From the NCBI GenBank assembly GCA_963575745.1, contig CAUYUJ010007413.1, forward strand, positions 156,001-220,000: a stretch of 64,000 nt of DNA. The letters run 5' to 3'. Position numbers and translations under genes: made by a program. Source of the stretch: Prorocentrum cordatum. Taxonomy: Eukaryota > Sar > Dinophyceae > Prorocentrales > Prorocentraceae. Positions 38,739 to 49,650 of the stretch are shown piece by piece (the first letter of the stretch is position 1; each line of letters opens with the position of its first letter). The notes below the pieces were generated by a model, which was not told the origin of the DNA, searched no databases, and saw nothing but the letters and a program-made list of their open reading frames with translations.

Positions 38739-41279
38739 ATGCCAGGCGTTCGACAACGCCTGTTTGGTAACGAACAGACTACATCAGCAGGTGCCAATGC
38801 AAAATGGATCCGCAAGTTGTGGCAAAGCGGTCGCATTTCTGCATCAGAGGTTGGGGAGGGAGCCCGAGCCGCTGTTTCTGATAGGTCGGATTGCCCTACC
38901 ACGCATAAGCTCAAGAAGCTTGGTCAGAAGCCAACCACCAAGGGCAATGCGCATCGAGACTTAAGTCGAAACTTAGAAAGACGATGCACCCACCCGCCTC
39001 CCTACCAAGCAAGGGTGCCATTGTGGGATAGACGCCTGGGCAAACAAGTTTCTGGTCTGGTTAACTTCATGGTGCTCTATGAGGTCCTTGCGGCCACGAT
39101 TCCCGAGGGTATGGAGTCGGAGTGGACCACGTATGCCGACTACCAGCAAGGCATCAAAGAGGAAGTCGCGAACTGGGCCAGGAGGGTGGACATGGCGGAC
39201 ACCAGCAATATGATGGCCGTGGGCTTGTGGGGCGATGGGGCCCCATACAACGCCAGGGACTCGATCGTCCTATGGACGTTGACCGTGATTAGTGGCAGGA
39301 CGTTTTTTTTTAGCCCCTGCAGCTCCAATGCTTCCAATTGTAATGGGAAGGAGGGGGGGGGGGGGGCACATGGCAGGGGGATGGCAAGATCACCGATGGA
39401 GCATCGCTGCGTTTTGTTTTGCTTTACCCTCGCCTCTCTCTTCCTAGCAGTTTTTTCCGTCTCCGTGTTCAGACGTTCTGCAGGCATCGTGAGCGACACT
39501 GGCTGGTGGCCTTCGGCAAGAGGAGCATCTGCAAATGCGGATGCAGAGGCCGCTGTACTTTTAAGGAGGTGCTCTGGGCTGACAATGACACTGGGGGTGG
39601 GGTGAGCAGGAGTGGCAACGCCCTTCAGAATTGTCCTGGGCCTCGCTGAGGGGACATGCCACCCCTGCTATACCCCTCCCCTTGTTTTTCTCATCGGTAC
39701 AGTCGCTTGCTTTGCCACCCAAGGTCTGGAAGGTCTTGGGCTGGATATTCACCAACTTCATGCTCGGCCGATGGCCCGATCGGCGCCATGATGGCAGGCT
39801 TTTCTCTGAGTCCACCCTCAGAGGGGACAAGTGGCGAGCGTCCAAGGCAGGCTCGCGCATGCGAGCTCGAGGTTGCTTGATCGATTGCAGGGGGGACTGG
39901 GAGTGGCACAAAAGCGTATACGGTATCCAAGGGTGGCAACTTGGGAGGGGAGCGATGATTTGTTGGCGATGCCCCTGCGCGACAGAGCAGATGTCGGAGT
40001 TCTCTTTGCAAGCACCGTGGCGCTCGCTAATGTTCACGCCAGAGCAGTACTTAAACAACATATTGAACGATCCACGCAATATCTGCCTCGACCCGCTGCA
40101 AGTCCCAGGATTTTCATGGCTGTACATTCGCCCTGGGCTGATGCGCACTGGGTGTCTCGGGGTCGTCCAGGACTTATTGGGCAACGTCCTCTGGGAAGTG
40201 TTTCGGCATCTGGGGGGAACGCGATCATCGCCCACCAAGGCGGCTGGGGATGGGGTGGTGTAAAACGTCTTAGGCGCCGTTCTGCGTCTCCCATCCCTGC
40301 CCCCCCCCCCCCTTGCAGAGATGGGGGGGGGGGGGGGGAAGGGATCGGAAGGGCTAGAACGGTGCGACCAGAGGCCCTGGGCAGAATCGTCAACATGATT
40401 ATTATGGCATCACATTGTCTTAACATGCAGCCCCCGATTCGGAACCTGACCATCGGCATGATCAGGGCCGAGGGGAAAGCACCGCGGCTGAAAACACAGG
40501 CGGCTGAAGGCCGCCACTTGGTTCCAGTGGTTGCGTACATGCTCGAGCATCTCTTGCCGTTGGACTCACCGCATGAGCACACTAGGTTCTCTGGGTGCAA
40601 TAATAATGGTGATATGTTTGAGCACGTTTTTTTTTGTTTCAAGCTGTTGCCCGCTGCCCCTCGAGGTTCAATTGTGTTCGGTACTTGGACCTGGTGTACA
40701 AAGAGCTGTACACGGAGGGTCGTGATCATTTGGCAGTGTATGCACGGCGCCATCTGATGCTGTATCGTCAGTTGCATCTCGCTTCGAGGGAGTGGCACCT
40801 CTGGAAGATCAAACCGAAGCACCACCTATTCACCCATATTTGCGAAGAGGTGTGCCCCGACAACCCCAAGGATGTCGAATATATAGCTAGCTGCAAGCAA
40901 ACACATAGAAACAACACAAGCCTAGTCCTCCTCCTTCCTCCTCTTCCTCCTCCCCCTCCTCCTCCTCTTCCTCCTCCTCCTCCTCATTCCTCCTTCTCCC
41001 CTCCTCCTCCTCCTCCTACTCCGTCCGCCCACCCCTCCCCTTGACTCGGAGGTCTCAGAAGTTCTGATCATCTTGGAGGCCTTTGGATTTCCGATCATCT
41101 CGGAGGCCTCTGGAATTCCAATCCTAGGCTAATGAATTTACAACCCCATGGAGGACCATTGGGAGTACTACGATGAGAGCACTATCGGTGAGTGCGCTGA
41201 TTTAGCTGAAACGTTGCACCCTAGGACATTGCACCGCACGCTGATCGACAAATGGCGCCATGGATTCGTGAGGGACTAA
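38739..41279 (+). CDS. Six-exon gene of a dinoflagellate high-copy family, 568 residues
   Basis: Exons: 38739-39298, 39484-39568, 39724-40239, 40374-40585, 40666-40873, 41154-41279. Together they make 1707 bases, 568 codons plus TAA, with no stop and consistent phase. Donors are AG|GACG, GAG|GTGC, AAG|GCGG, AG|GTTC and GAT|GTCG; all five acceptors are AG|G. The fourth donor (40240) is the least certain. Family-like features in order: VNFMVLYEVLAATIPEGMES, GLWGDGAPYN, RHWLVAFGKRS, a Cys patch CKCGCRGRC, WPDRRHDGRLF, CLIDCRGDWEW, ICWRCPC, DPLQVPGFSWLY, LLGNVLWEVF, LVYKEL, LWKIKPKHHLFTHIC and a terminal YYDESTIGECADLAET. I recall this order from hypothetical proteins present in very many copies in dinoflagellates. 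A mobile-element origin is possible, but I cannot name a domain. All exons look intact. Confidence 0.85.
40920..41045. repeat. CTC-rich tract in the last intron
   Basis: CCTCCTCCT and TTCCTCCT runs inside intron 40874-41153. Confidence 0.85.
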
Positions 41280-41850
41280 GTCAAGAACGCATTGAAAAAA
41301 GTCAGCGCAGAGACACACCTCAACTTCGGGCCATCGATCCTCATCGTCCTCTTTCCCCTCCCCCATCTTTCCCCCCTCCCCTCTCCCTCCCTCTCCCCTC
41401 CCCTCCCTCGAGCTCCCCTCCCACGCCCATGAAGCATTGTCTCGCGTCATCTCGCTAGACGTGGCGACCCCTTGTGCTCTGTTCCCGTAGCGGCCGTAAC
41501 CGCAGGCGGCCTGCACGATCGCTTTGCTGGCTCGCAATCCCGAGTGTTTGGATCCTCCTCCTCCTCCTCCTCCTCCTCCTCCTCCTCCGTCCCCTCCACT
41601 TTCTCCTCCTCCTCCTCCTCCTCCTTCCTCCTCCTCCTCCTCCTCGTCCTCCTGCAGCCGACTGCGCAACTGGGAGTCGCACAGTGCTCCTGCACGCTCG
41701 CTCGTGGCGGTAGCATCGACACGTAGCAGAGCACGGTCGCGACAACAATCACGACTTTCACCAGGTTTCACCACGGATTTCATGTCGAATCGTGGCAATC
41801 GTCACGTCCCCCACGCGTACGCGGACTGCACGCTGCTGCCTAGCAAGCAA
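41280..41850. repeat. Downstream flank with CTC tracts
   Basis: 41340-41430 is CCCTCCC-rich; 41551-41650 is CTCCTC. The rest shows no recognised gene. Confidence 0.65.
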
Positions 41851-41991
41851 CACTATGCTATGCTATGCCATACTATACTATGCTATTGTGTGATATGATA
41901 TGGTATGTTATCTTATACTACGAGGCTAACATACACTATGACATCTTATGATATGATACGATATATATATACATATATATATATATGTATA

Positions 41992-42029
<38 letters not shown>

Positions 42030-42335
42030 ATCTCCAGCTATGATATGGCGCGAAAAGGCGTTGTGTGTGCTAGCTATGATAGGGTACATTCATATATTAT
42101 GTTATGTTATGTTATGCTCTGTCATGTGATCTCTGCGGGTTCGTGGCTCATTAATTCCAGGATGTGGAATTGCAGAATCTGAAATTCTATTCGCGGGGTC
42201 TGCTCTTATCTGTGCTGAATTATGTACCTTTCTGAATTATAATTCGGGAATCTGAATTATTTATAGCGGATCTGTCATTTCTGCGTTCTTTATTCCGGAT
42301 CTGTCATTTCTCAGGTCGTCTGCTATAATTTTGTC
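41850..42335. other. AT-rich stretch closing the plus-strand gene block
   Basis: 41855-42035 has ATGCTATGC words and ATATATAT runs. 42165-42330 carries CTGAATTATAATTC(G)GG and GGATCTGTCATTTCT, matching the style of 29390-29540. The R1 array starts immediately after. Confidence 0.55.
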
Positions 42336-43130
42336 GGAAAGGATGCTCTGGGTCACGCCCCGAAAATTTGGTCACTGGAGGTCACGTTTGGCATGGTGTC
42401 GGGCCCCCTAGACCCGCCCCGGGAGGTTCCGTTTGGCATGGTGTCGGGCCCCCGAAAACCTCGTCTCGGGAGATCCCGTTTGGCATGGTGTCGGGCCCAT
42501 GGGCGCTTCTTGCCGGTGGTCCCGTTTGGCATGGTGTCGGGCCCATGGGCGCCTTTCCCGGAGTATTGTTTGGCATGGTGTCACGGACACGCCCCGAAAA
42601 CTTGGTCCCGGGAGATCCCGTTTGGCATGGTGTCGGGCCCCCTAGACCCGCCCCGGGAGGTTCCGTTTGGCATGGTGTCGGGGCTTCGAAAACCCGCCCC
42701 GGGAGATTCCGTTTGGCATGGTGTCACGGGTCACGTTTCGAAAATTTGGTCCCGGGAGGTCCCGTTTGGCATGGTGTCGGGCCTTCGAAAACCCGCCCCG
42801 GGAGGTTTCGTTTGGCATGGTGTCGGGCCCCCGAAAACCTCGTCTCGGGAGATCCCGTTTGGCATGGTGTCGGGACTCTGGGCTCTTCTTTCCAGTGGTC
42901 CCGTTTGGCATGGTGTCGGGCCCATGGGCGCCTCTCCCGGAGTATTGTTTGGCATGGTGTCACGGGTCACGCTCCGAAAATTTGGTCCCGGGAGATCCCG
43001 TTTGGCATGGTGTCGGGCCCCCTAGACCCGCCCCGGGAGATTCCGTTTGGCATGCTGACGGGCCTTCGAAAACCCGCCCCGGGAGGTTCCGTTTGGCATG
43101 GTGTCACGGGTCACGCCCCGAAAATTTGGT
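42336..43130. repeat. R1 repeat array, right copy
   Basis: About 13 units of CGTTTGGCATGGTGTCGGG with the same spacers as 28960-29315 (CGAAAATTTGGTCCCGGGAG, CCTAGACCCGCCCC, CATGGGCGC). Confidence 0.85.
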
Positions 43131-43250
43131 CACAGGGCCCATTGGGGGATTCCCCGAAAGCCCCGTCCGCGGCGGATGCTCTCCCGTGGGGAATCTGGGC
43201 CAGATTCTCCACGGAAGACCACCCGCCGCGGACAGAGCATGTGGGGTGGT
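43130..43250. repeat. Single R2 unit, right copy
   Basis: Holds CCCCGTCCGCGGCGGATG, GGGGAATCTGGGCCAGATTC and CCGCCGCGGACAGAGC, as in 27068-28210. Confidence 0.85.
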
Positions 43251-43845
43251 TCCTAGCGGACGTCAGGCAGAATAGAGGCGTCACAGGCGTCATCGGGCGT
43301 CAGCCGAATAAAGGCGTCAGAGGAATAGAGGCGTCACGGGCGTCATCGGTCTTCAGGCGAATAGAGGCGTCAGGCAGAATAGAGGCGTCAGGAGCGTCAG
43401 CGGGCGTCAGGCGAATAGAGGCGTCAGGCAGAATAGAGGCGTCACAGGCGTCATCGAGCGTCAGGCGAATAGAGGCGTCAGAGGAATAGAGGCGTCACGG
43501 GCGTCATCGGTCGCCAGGCGAATAGAGGCGTCAGGCAGAGTAGAGGCGTCAGGGGCGTCAACGAGCGTCAGGCGAATAGAGGCGTCAGACCGAATAAAGG
43601 CGTCACGGGTGTCAGCGGTCGTCTGGCCCATAGGAACGACAGGGCAAGTACGGCGCCGAGCGAATAGAGGCGTCAGACGGAATAGAGGCGTCAGAGGCGT
43701 CATCGGGCGTCAGGCCAATAGAGGCGTCAGGCGGAATAGAGGCGTCACAGGCGTCATCGGGCGTCAGCCGAATAGAGTCTTCAAATAGCGTCTTCAAGCC
43801 AATAGAGTCTTCAAATAGAGTCTTCATCTTCAGGCCGAATGGGGA
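43250..43845. repeat. GAATAGAGGCGTCAGGC minisatellite
   Basis: AATAGAGGCGTCA recurs about 20 times, arranged in a higher-order unit with GGCGTCATCGG. Confidence 0.9.
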
Positions 43846-44200
43846 ACCCACCGGGCCACCCCCCTGTATTTATTTATTTATGTATTTATTTATGTATTTA
43901 TTTATGTATTTATTTATTTTTTATTTATTTATTTATCTATTTATTTATTTATTTATGGACTTATTTCTTTATTTATTTATTTATTTATTTATGGATTGAT
44001 TTATTTATCTATTTATTTATGTATTTATTTATTTATTTATTTATTTATGTATTTATTTATTTATTTATTTATTTATTCATTTATTTATTTATTTATTTAT
44101 TATATAAATATATATTAACATGTGTGGGGTATGTTTGGGGTATTTTGTATTTTTCGTCGAAAATCCCCCTGTAGGGGGACACGCCCGACCTAAAAGTAAG
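43846..44200. mobile_element. (TTTA)n run ending in the TIR of the small inverted-repeat family
   Basis: 43867-44105 is TTTA. 44155-44195 reads TCGTCGAAAATCCCCCTGTA then GGGGGACACGCCCGACC, the right end of the element family at 59.7 and 60.05 kb. A weak counterpart (CCGGGCCACCCCCCTGTA) lies at 43852. Confidence 0.45.
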
Positions 44201-44344
44201 CCCCACCCCCCTCCTCCCCTGCCCTTCCAGAGTGCCAGAGCATCGCCCTCCAGGCCTGCAGTCACACCCACCCCGACCGCCGAAGAAACCTCGACAGGAA
44301 TGGACTTCGGTGGCAAAGCATGCGAGCCTCGTCGACTAGCGTCG

Positions 44345-44470
44345 AATATCATCGATTAGCGCCTGGGAGTCGATGAGACAGCGCCGACTTAGCGGCGATT
44401 AGCCTCGACCAGCGTCGATTCGCGGCGATTTGGCGTCGATCGGCGTCGATTCGCAGGGGCCGACAAGATG
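44345..44470. repeat. GGCGTCGATT-type minisatellite
   Basis: Repeated GCGTCGATT(C/A) and GCGGCGATT words. Confidence 0.7.
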
Positions 44471-44589
44471 GTATGGGAGGCTCCCACGATCTGCCACCGA
44501 AGTTGACACGCCAACATCCTGGTCTTTTTGTTTTCCCAGCCCCCCTGTGGGAAGACTAGGGCAGCCACCCACCTCGACCGGCTAGAAAA

Positions 44590-44682
44590 CCTCGACAGGA
44601 GGAGGAGGAGCAGGAGTTGGAGGAGGAGGAAGAGGAGGAGGAGGAGGACGAGGAGGAGGAGGGAGCAGGAGGCGGAGGAGGG

Positions 44683-44717
<35 letters not shown>

Positions 44718-44785
44718 AGGAGGAGGAGGAGGAAGAGGAGGAGGAGGAGGAGGAGCAGGAGCAGGAGGAGCAGGAGGAGGAGGAG

Positions 44786-44839
<54 letters not shown>

Positions 44840-44870
44840 GACTAGGATGAGGAGGAGGAGAAATGGACAC
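44590..44870. repeat. GGA, GGAGCA and GAC/GAG microsatellites
   Basis: GGAGGA, then AGCAGG, then GAGGACGAGGAC from about 44790 to 44840. The long open minus frame through it continues leftward only because repeats lack stops. Confidence 0.85.
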
Positions 44871-45560
44871 GCCAAGGTCCTAGTGCTCTTGGCCGGCCCC
44901 CCCTTGCACGGCCAGGGCCCCCATAGCCCAGCGCCACCGAGAGCGCCCCGCGTCCCGCGCGAGGGTCTGCGCCGCGCCGCCGCGCCGCGGACCCTCGCCC
45001 GCGCGGCCGGACGGCACGCTGCCCCGCGCGCGCGCGCGTTCCCGCGAGAGGCTTGGTGCCTGGCCCCGCGGGGGCGGCCACTGGGCGGACGGCCACGGGG
45101 GGAGCAAACCCAGACATGGGGCGTCTCGACAACATCCAGACGGAGGTTGTCGTAGTTTCTGGCCTCTCGGGGCCCTCCCCGGGCCTCGGGCCCGTCGAAC
45201 AGCGATTCGGGAGGAAGAGCCGGCCACGGGGAGAAGTTGAGGGGAGGTCGGGGGCCCGTGTCTCGACAAAAGTCGAGACGTCGCATGTCTGGGAAGATCA
45301 GGGGAGGAAAGGGTGCCCACACCACTGCCCCCTCGCGTCGTCTTCCCCTTTTCGGGGGCCTCCTGGGCGGCCCTCGCCCCGCCCGCAGAATATTCGCTTC
45401 GAAATCCGGGTCAGAACGCACCCCCAGGAGACATGCGGTATCGGTACGTTTTTTGGTTTGTGGTGCTCGCAAGGGCGTTTTCGGGCGCCTCAGTGAGGCT
45501 TCTTGGCTGTTCGGAAGGCTTCTTGGAGGCCTCGTGGGGCCATGTCGGTCCGGTTGGAGA
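44871..45560. other. GC-rich intergenic, with one copy of a dispersed 100-bp module
   Basis: 44930-45110 is GC-rich with CGCG words. 45345-45460 carries TTTTCGGGGGCCTCCTGGGC, ATTCGCTTCGAAATC and GGTCAGAACGC, which recur at 52.9, 57.8 and 59.0 kb. No gene recognised. Confidence 0.5.
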
Positions 45561-45569
45561 GCTTTGTTT

Positions 45570-46260
45570 TTAAGGTTTCGAGCCCGCCTTGCCCCTCCAG
45601 AGGCCGTGTTGGGGCTTCTCGCGACCGCCTGGGGGAGTGTTTGGGGTCCTCTTGGGCCGTCTTGGGGCCCTCCTTGACCGTGTCGGGGGCTGTCTTCGGT
45701 CCCTCGGGGGCAGTCTTGGGCCCCTTGTGGGGGTTTCTTGCGCCTTCTTGGGGCAATTTTGGTTGCTGCTTTGGCCGTCGTGGGTTTTAGAGAGTCGAAG
45801 CAGGCGAGAACGCTGAATTTCTTTAAAACACAATGGAACATCGAAGTTTTGGTCTCTGGAGGCACTGTTGTGGATGCTCTTGGGGCCCTCTTGGGCCGTC
45901 TTGAAGGCCTCGTAGGCCCTGGAGGGGCAATCTTCGGCAGTCTTGGGGCCGGCTTCGTCGGGCCTGAGGCCATCCTGGGCAATTTTGCTGCTTTCTTGGG
46001 CCCCCCAGAGGCCCAAATCGCCGATCTCCCATAGTTTTGTTTACAGGCTTTGAGGTCCCGAGAAGGGGGGATCATGTTGGAAGTGCGTGACACCAGGGGG
46101 TTACTGGGTTGTGACATAATGCACGATGTAGCCATTCCCCAACCATGTGATACATTGGATACGTTGCATCACGGCATCCGCGGGAAACGCTGCCGCTCAG
46201 CACGTCACCTCCAGACGTGGGTCCCAGAGGCTTGCGCCGTTCCGCCGGCCGCGGGCCGGA
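45570..46260. repeat. Dispersed long repeat, copy 1
   Basis: Starts with TTGGGCCGTCTTGGGGCC minisatellite, then GTCGAAGCAGGCGAG, GCTCTTGGGGCCCTCTTGGG, CCCATAGTTTTGT..ACAGGC and CCGCTCAGCACGTCAC. The parts recur in order in 47.6-48.3 kb. Confidence 0.65.
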
Positions 46261-46269
46261 CCGAACCAC

Positions 46270-46700
46270 GTAGAGTTCAGTCATTGTGGGAACGTTTGGG
46301 GTCCTGTTTGGAGCCTCTTGGGGGCGCCTTGGGGCCTCAGGGGGGCGTCTCTGGGCCCTCTTGTGATGCGATTCCGCCGTCCCGTCTCTTCAGAAGCCAT
46401 GGCTGTGTGGCCTCTTCCCGTGTCGGAAGGGGCGATGACGGAAATGGGGGGGTTCGCACGGGGGAATCGTGTCCCACCCTCCTTTTGGGCCGTCTTGAGA
46501 GCTTATTGGAAAGTCTTGGGGGCCTGTTTGGGCCATGTGGGTGCGCAGTCTTGGGGCCCTCTTGGACCGTATGGGGGCTGTCTTGGATGCTGCTTCGGCT
46601 GACGTGGCCCTCGCGAGTCGAAACATGCGAGCACGCTGGAATCGCTGAAACAAATTGAAACCTATGAGTTTTGCTTCTGGAGGCGCTGTCGCGAGTCCCC
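46270..46700. repeat. Dispersed long repeat, copy 2 (partial)
   Basis: Shares the CTTGGGGGCGCCTTGGGG minisatellite part and GTCGAAACATGCGAGCACGC with copies 1 and 3. The 3' half is missing. Confidence 0.5.
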
Positions 46701-47300
46701 TTGTTTCACCCGTGACCGCTGTAGTGGCCCCTACTACGCACCGCCCTTCACGCCGTCCTGGCCGTTGTCCAGACCTCGTCTTGAATCGGGGAGTTCGCGG
46801 CGTGCTGCGCCCGCGCTGTCCGCGGAGTCCATGCGCGTCATGAATGAGCCAACGAGAGCCCCCGCAGGCCACAACCCCTGTTTTTTTTGTTCCTCTTTCT
46901 TTTCTTATGTTTTAAAAGTGCAATGTGGGCGTTGCCTAGTATGGCCAACTCGTCGGAGCACGCGAAGTAAGGGTATCGTGCGCCTCCTGTGAGCTTAGTG
47001 CGGATTGCGGAAAGTGCGGGTGTTTGGGCGTCTTGGAAGATGTTCGTCTTGGGAACACCCCAGGGCGTCTTCGGATGCGGTAGGGTCGCATGGATCCTTG
47101 GAGAGCCGTCTTGGGGACCACTCTGTGCCCAGCCATACAGCGAAGCGAACGACCTCAGAGGAAGAGGTGCGCTGAACCTCGCCGCGTGCGTCGAGCTAGT
47201 TGTAGCATCTCAACGTTGGGTCGGAGGACCGCGTGTGCAAGCGTCGCGCGTGCACGGAGGACCAGTTTGCGGAGCTGTTTGATGAAGCTGTCCGTACGAT
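46700..47300. other. Intergenic, no gene recognised
   Basis: Non-repetitive and moderately GC-rich. No exon-like frame with splice support is seen on either strand. Confidence 0.4.
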
Positions 47301-48290
47301 GCGCAAGGGCGCTTTCGGGCGCTCCAGTGGAGCTCCTTGGGGACCTCTTGGCCGCTGGGGGGTGTTCCGGGCGGCTCTCTGGGGCCTCGTGAGGCCATGC
47401 CGGTCCGTTTAGGGGCCTTCTTGGCTGGTTTGGAGGCCGTCTGACCCCTCCGGAGGCCGTCTTTCGGACGACGCGAAGATCGGGACAAAATCGGATCGGG
47501 ATAACTCGAAATCTCTGAGAATCGGCGGGTTTGGAGGATGTATTGGGCGCCGCGGCCGCTCCAGAGCGTTTCGGGACGCTCTGAGAGCGCTCCAGAACGC
47601 TCTGGAGCGATTCATCCCGACCCTAGCCCTGTTTTAGTCTTGGGGGCCTCTCGCGCCGCTTTGGGGCGTTTGTGTGGTCCTCTTGGGTAGTTTCGGGGGC
47701 GTGCTGGACCGTCTTCGGAGTCGTTCTTCGTCCTTCCGGAGCCGTTGTGGCCTCCGTTTGGAGGTTTCTGTTGGCCTTCGTGGGGCACTTTTGGTTGCTG
47801 CGTTGGCCGTCGTGAGTTTTTGATCGTCGAAGCAGGCGAGGACGCCGTCAAAAATCGTAGGAACAAATGCTGTTGGTCTTCGGAGGCGCTGTTGTGGGCG
47901 CTCTTGGGGCCCCCTTGGGCCGTCTTGAGGGCCTCGCAAGAGTTGGATGGGGTCGCCTTGGGCCGTCTGGGGGTCGGCTTGGCCGGCCCCGGGGGCATCC
48001 TTGGCCATTTCGCGGCCCTCTTGGCCCCCCAGAGACCCTAATCGTGGATTTCCCATAGTTTGTCCTACAGGCTTTGAGAGCCCGAGACGGTGGCCGTCAA
48101 ATTTGGTACCCTGGAATGGCGCGACTCCACGGGGGGGGGAGGGGGGTTCGATAAAAATGTAGCACAAAGCAACATGTAGCAATTATACGGCTATTAGATA
48201 TTATGGACACGTGGCAGTGTTGTTTCCGAAGAAGACTCTGCCGCTCAGCCCGTCACTTCCGGACGTGTATTCAAGAGGTTTAGGCCATCC
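47300..48290. repeat. Dispersed long repeat, copy 3
   Basis: Matches copy 1 through GTCGAAGCAGGCGAGGACGC, GCTCTTGGGGCCCCCTTGGG, CCCATAGTTTGTCCTACAGG and CCGCTCAGCCCGTCAC. Holds a G run at 48131-48150. Confidence 0.65.
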
Positions 48291-48860
48291 CGCCGACCCC
48301 ACGACGAAGTGCGGCCTTGTGGGTTTCTTGAGGCCTAGTCAGAGCTTCCTGCGCGTATGTGCACCTTACTGCGTTTCTCTTCAACATCAAAATGCAGCTG
48401 GAATGTTGGCGATAGTGCGATTGCTGAATAAAGTGCGAGGAAGTCTCGGGCGAAAGCGCTGCCAGGCCCGGCTGGTCTAGGATTCCTCGTCCTTCTGCGG
48501 GTTACGTTTGCTATTGTTTCACCACGGCCAGAACCCTCTAGCGGAGAGCTGTTAGGGAGAAGCGGTTGACCGAAATGGCAGGGGGTCCTAAAGACGTTCG
48601 GCAACGGTTTCAAAACCCGTAAATCATTAATTTATTATTTTGCACCAGGCCTCTACCAGGGGACACGAAGACAGTAACACGACCGCGCAGGAAACGTCAA
48701 CACAAGCGGCGCGGGAAATTGTTGTGATGACGAGACAAATACTTAGGTTAAGGACCCAATCGTATGCAGTTGTGAATATCGCCGTTGCGGGTACTCCTAG
48801 TGCCACGAGGCGTGTGAGAAAGGATGCGCCGAAATTGGGCCGGGCCGCCATGCGGGCTCT
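48290..48860. other. Intergenic, no gene recognised
   Basis: Mixed composition. A 78-residue plus frame at 48640-48876 has ordinary composition but no splice or family support. Confidence 0.4.
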
Positions 48861-48874
48861 GTTACAGTGCTCTT

Positions 48875-49400
48875 AGGTATACCCCCCACCCTATGGGTCC
48901 ACGAAGCGTGTACAAAGGGTGGGCCGAAGAGGGGCGGGGCCGCAATGCGGGTGCTGCTGCTGGGGCCGAGATATACCCCCCACCCTTACGGAGCCGCGAA
49001 GCGTGTGAGGGGTGTGCCGAAATGTGCGTGGGGACGCGTGCGAATTTGTTCTGTGTGCCGAATTCGGTGGGCGGGGCGCTCATGCGAACGTTGCCACTGT
49101 GGCCCTCGGTGGAGCTCACTATTGGGGACACAAAATTTGTGAGGGGTGTGCCGAGAGGGGCGGGGGGGACGCATGCGAACGTCGCCATTGGGGCATCCGG
49201 TGAAGTTTCCAATGGGGCAACGAAGCGCTGTATTGGGCGGGGCAGACGCGTGCAAGCTTCGCCATTGGGGCCTTCGGTGGAGCTCCCCATGGGGTCACGA
49301 CGCGCTGTACTGGGTGGGGAGGCCGCGTACGAACGTCGCCATTGGGGTTTTCGGTGGAGCCCCCCCTGGGGCCACGAGGCGCGTGAGGGGGGGGGGGCGA
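48875..49400 (-). repeat. 79-bp minisatellite family, inverted array
   Basis: About six degenerate units read as the reverse complement of the 49.65-50.74 kb units, for example CCTTCGGTGGAGCTCCCCAT and ACGAAGCGCTGTA. Confidence 0.7.
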
Positions 49401-49650
49401 ACTGGTTGGCATGCGGTGGGCAGCGGCACGCAGGAGGAGCAGGAGGAGGAGACGACGCAGGGGCGCCGTTTCTTCAAGACGACGACAGGATGCTGGGGAA
49501 TGTTGGCCGTGGCCTTTCCCGGACCCGCCACAGACATGCGACGTCCTGATTTGTTCCCAACCATCCTGTGGTGTTGGGTCGTCGTTTTGAAGAGACGGTC
49601 CCCGCGTTCCTCCTCCTCCTCCTCCTCTTCCCCCTCCTCCCTACCGTCCG
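49400..49650. other. Spacer between inverted minisatellite arrays
   Basis: Holds TTGTTCCCAACCATC then GTGTTGGGTCGTCGTTTTGA, which recurs at 53450-53500 and 57350-57400, also next to arrays of this family. Confidence 0.55.

Noticed and set aside
44582-46135. A 517-residue minus-strand frame
   Set aside because: It spans GGA repeats, GC-rich DNA and the dispersed long repeat; paralogous repeat copies do not keep the frame.
48640-48876. A 78-residue plus-strand gene
   Set aside because: Composition is ordinary, but there is no family resemblance, splice context or neighbour to support it.
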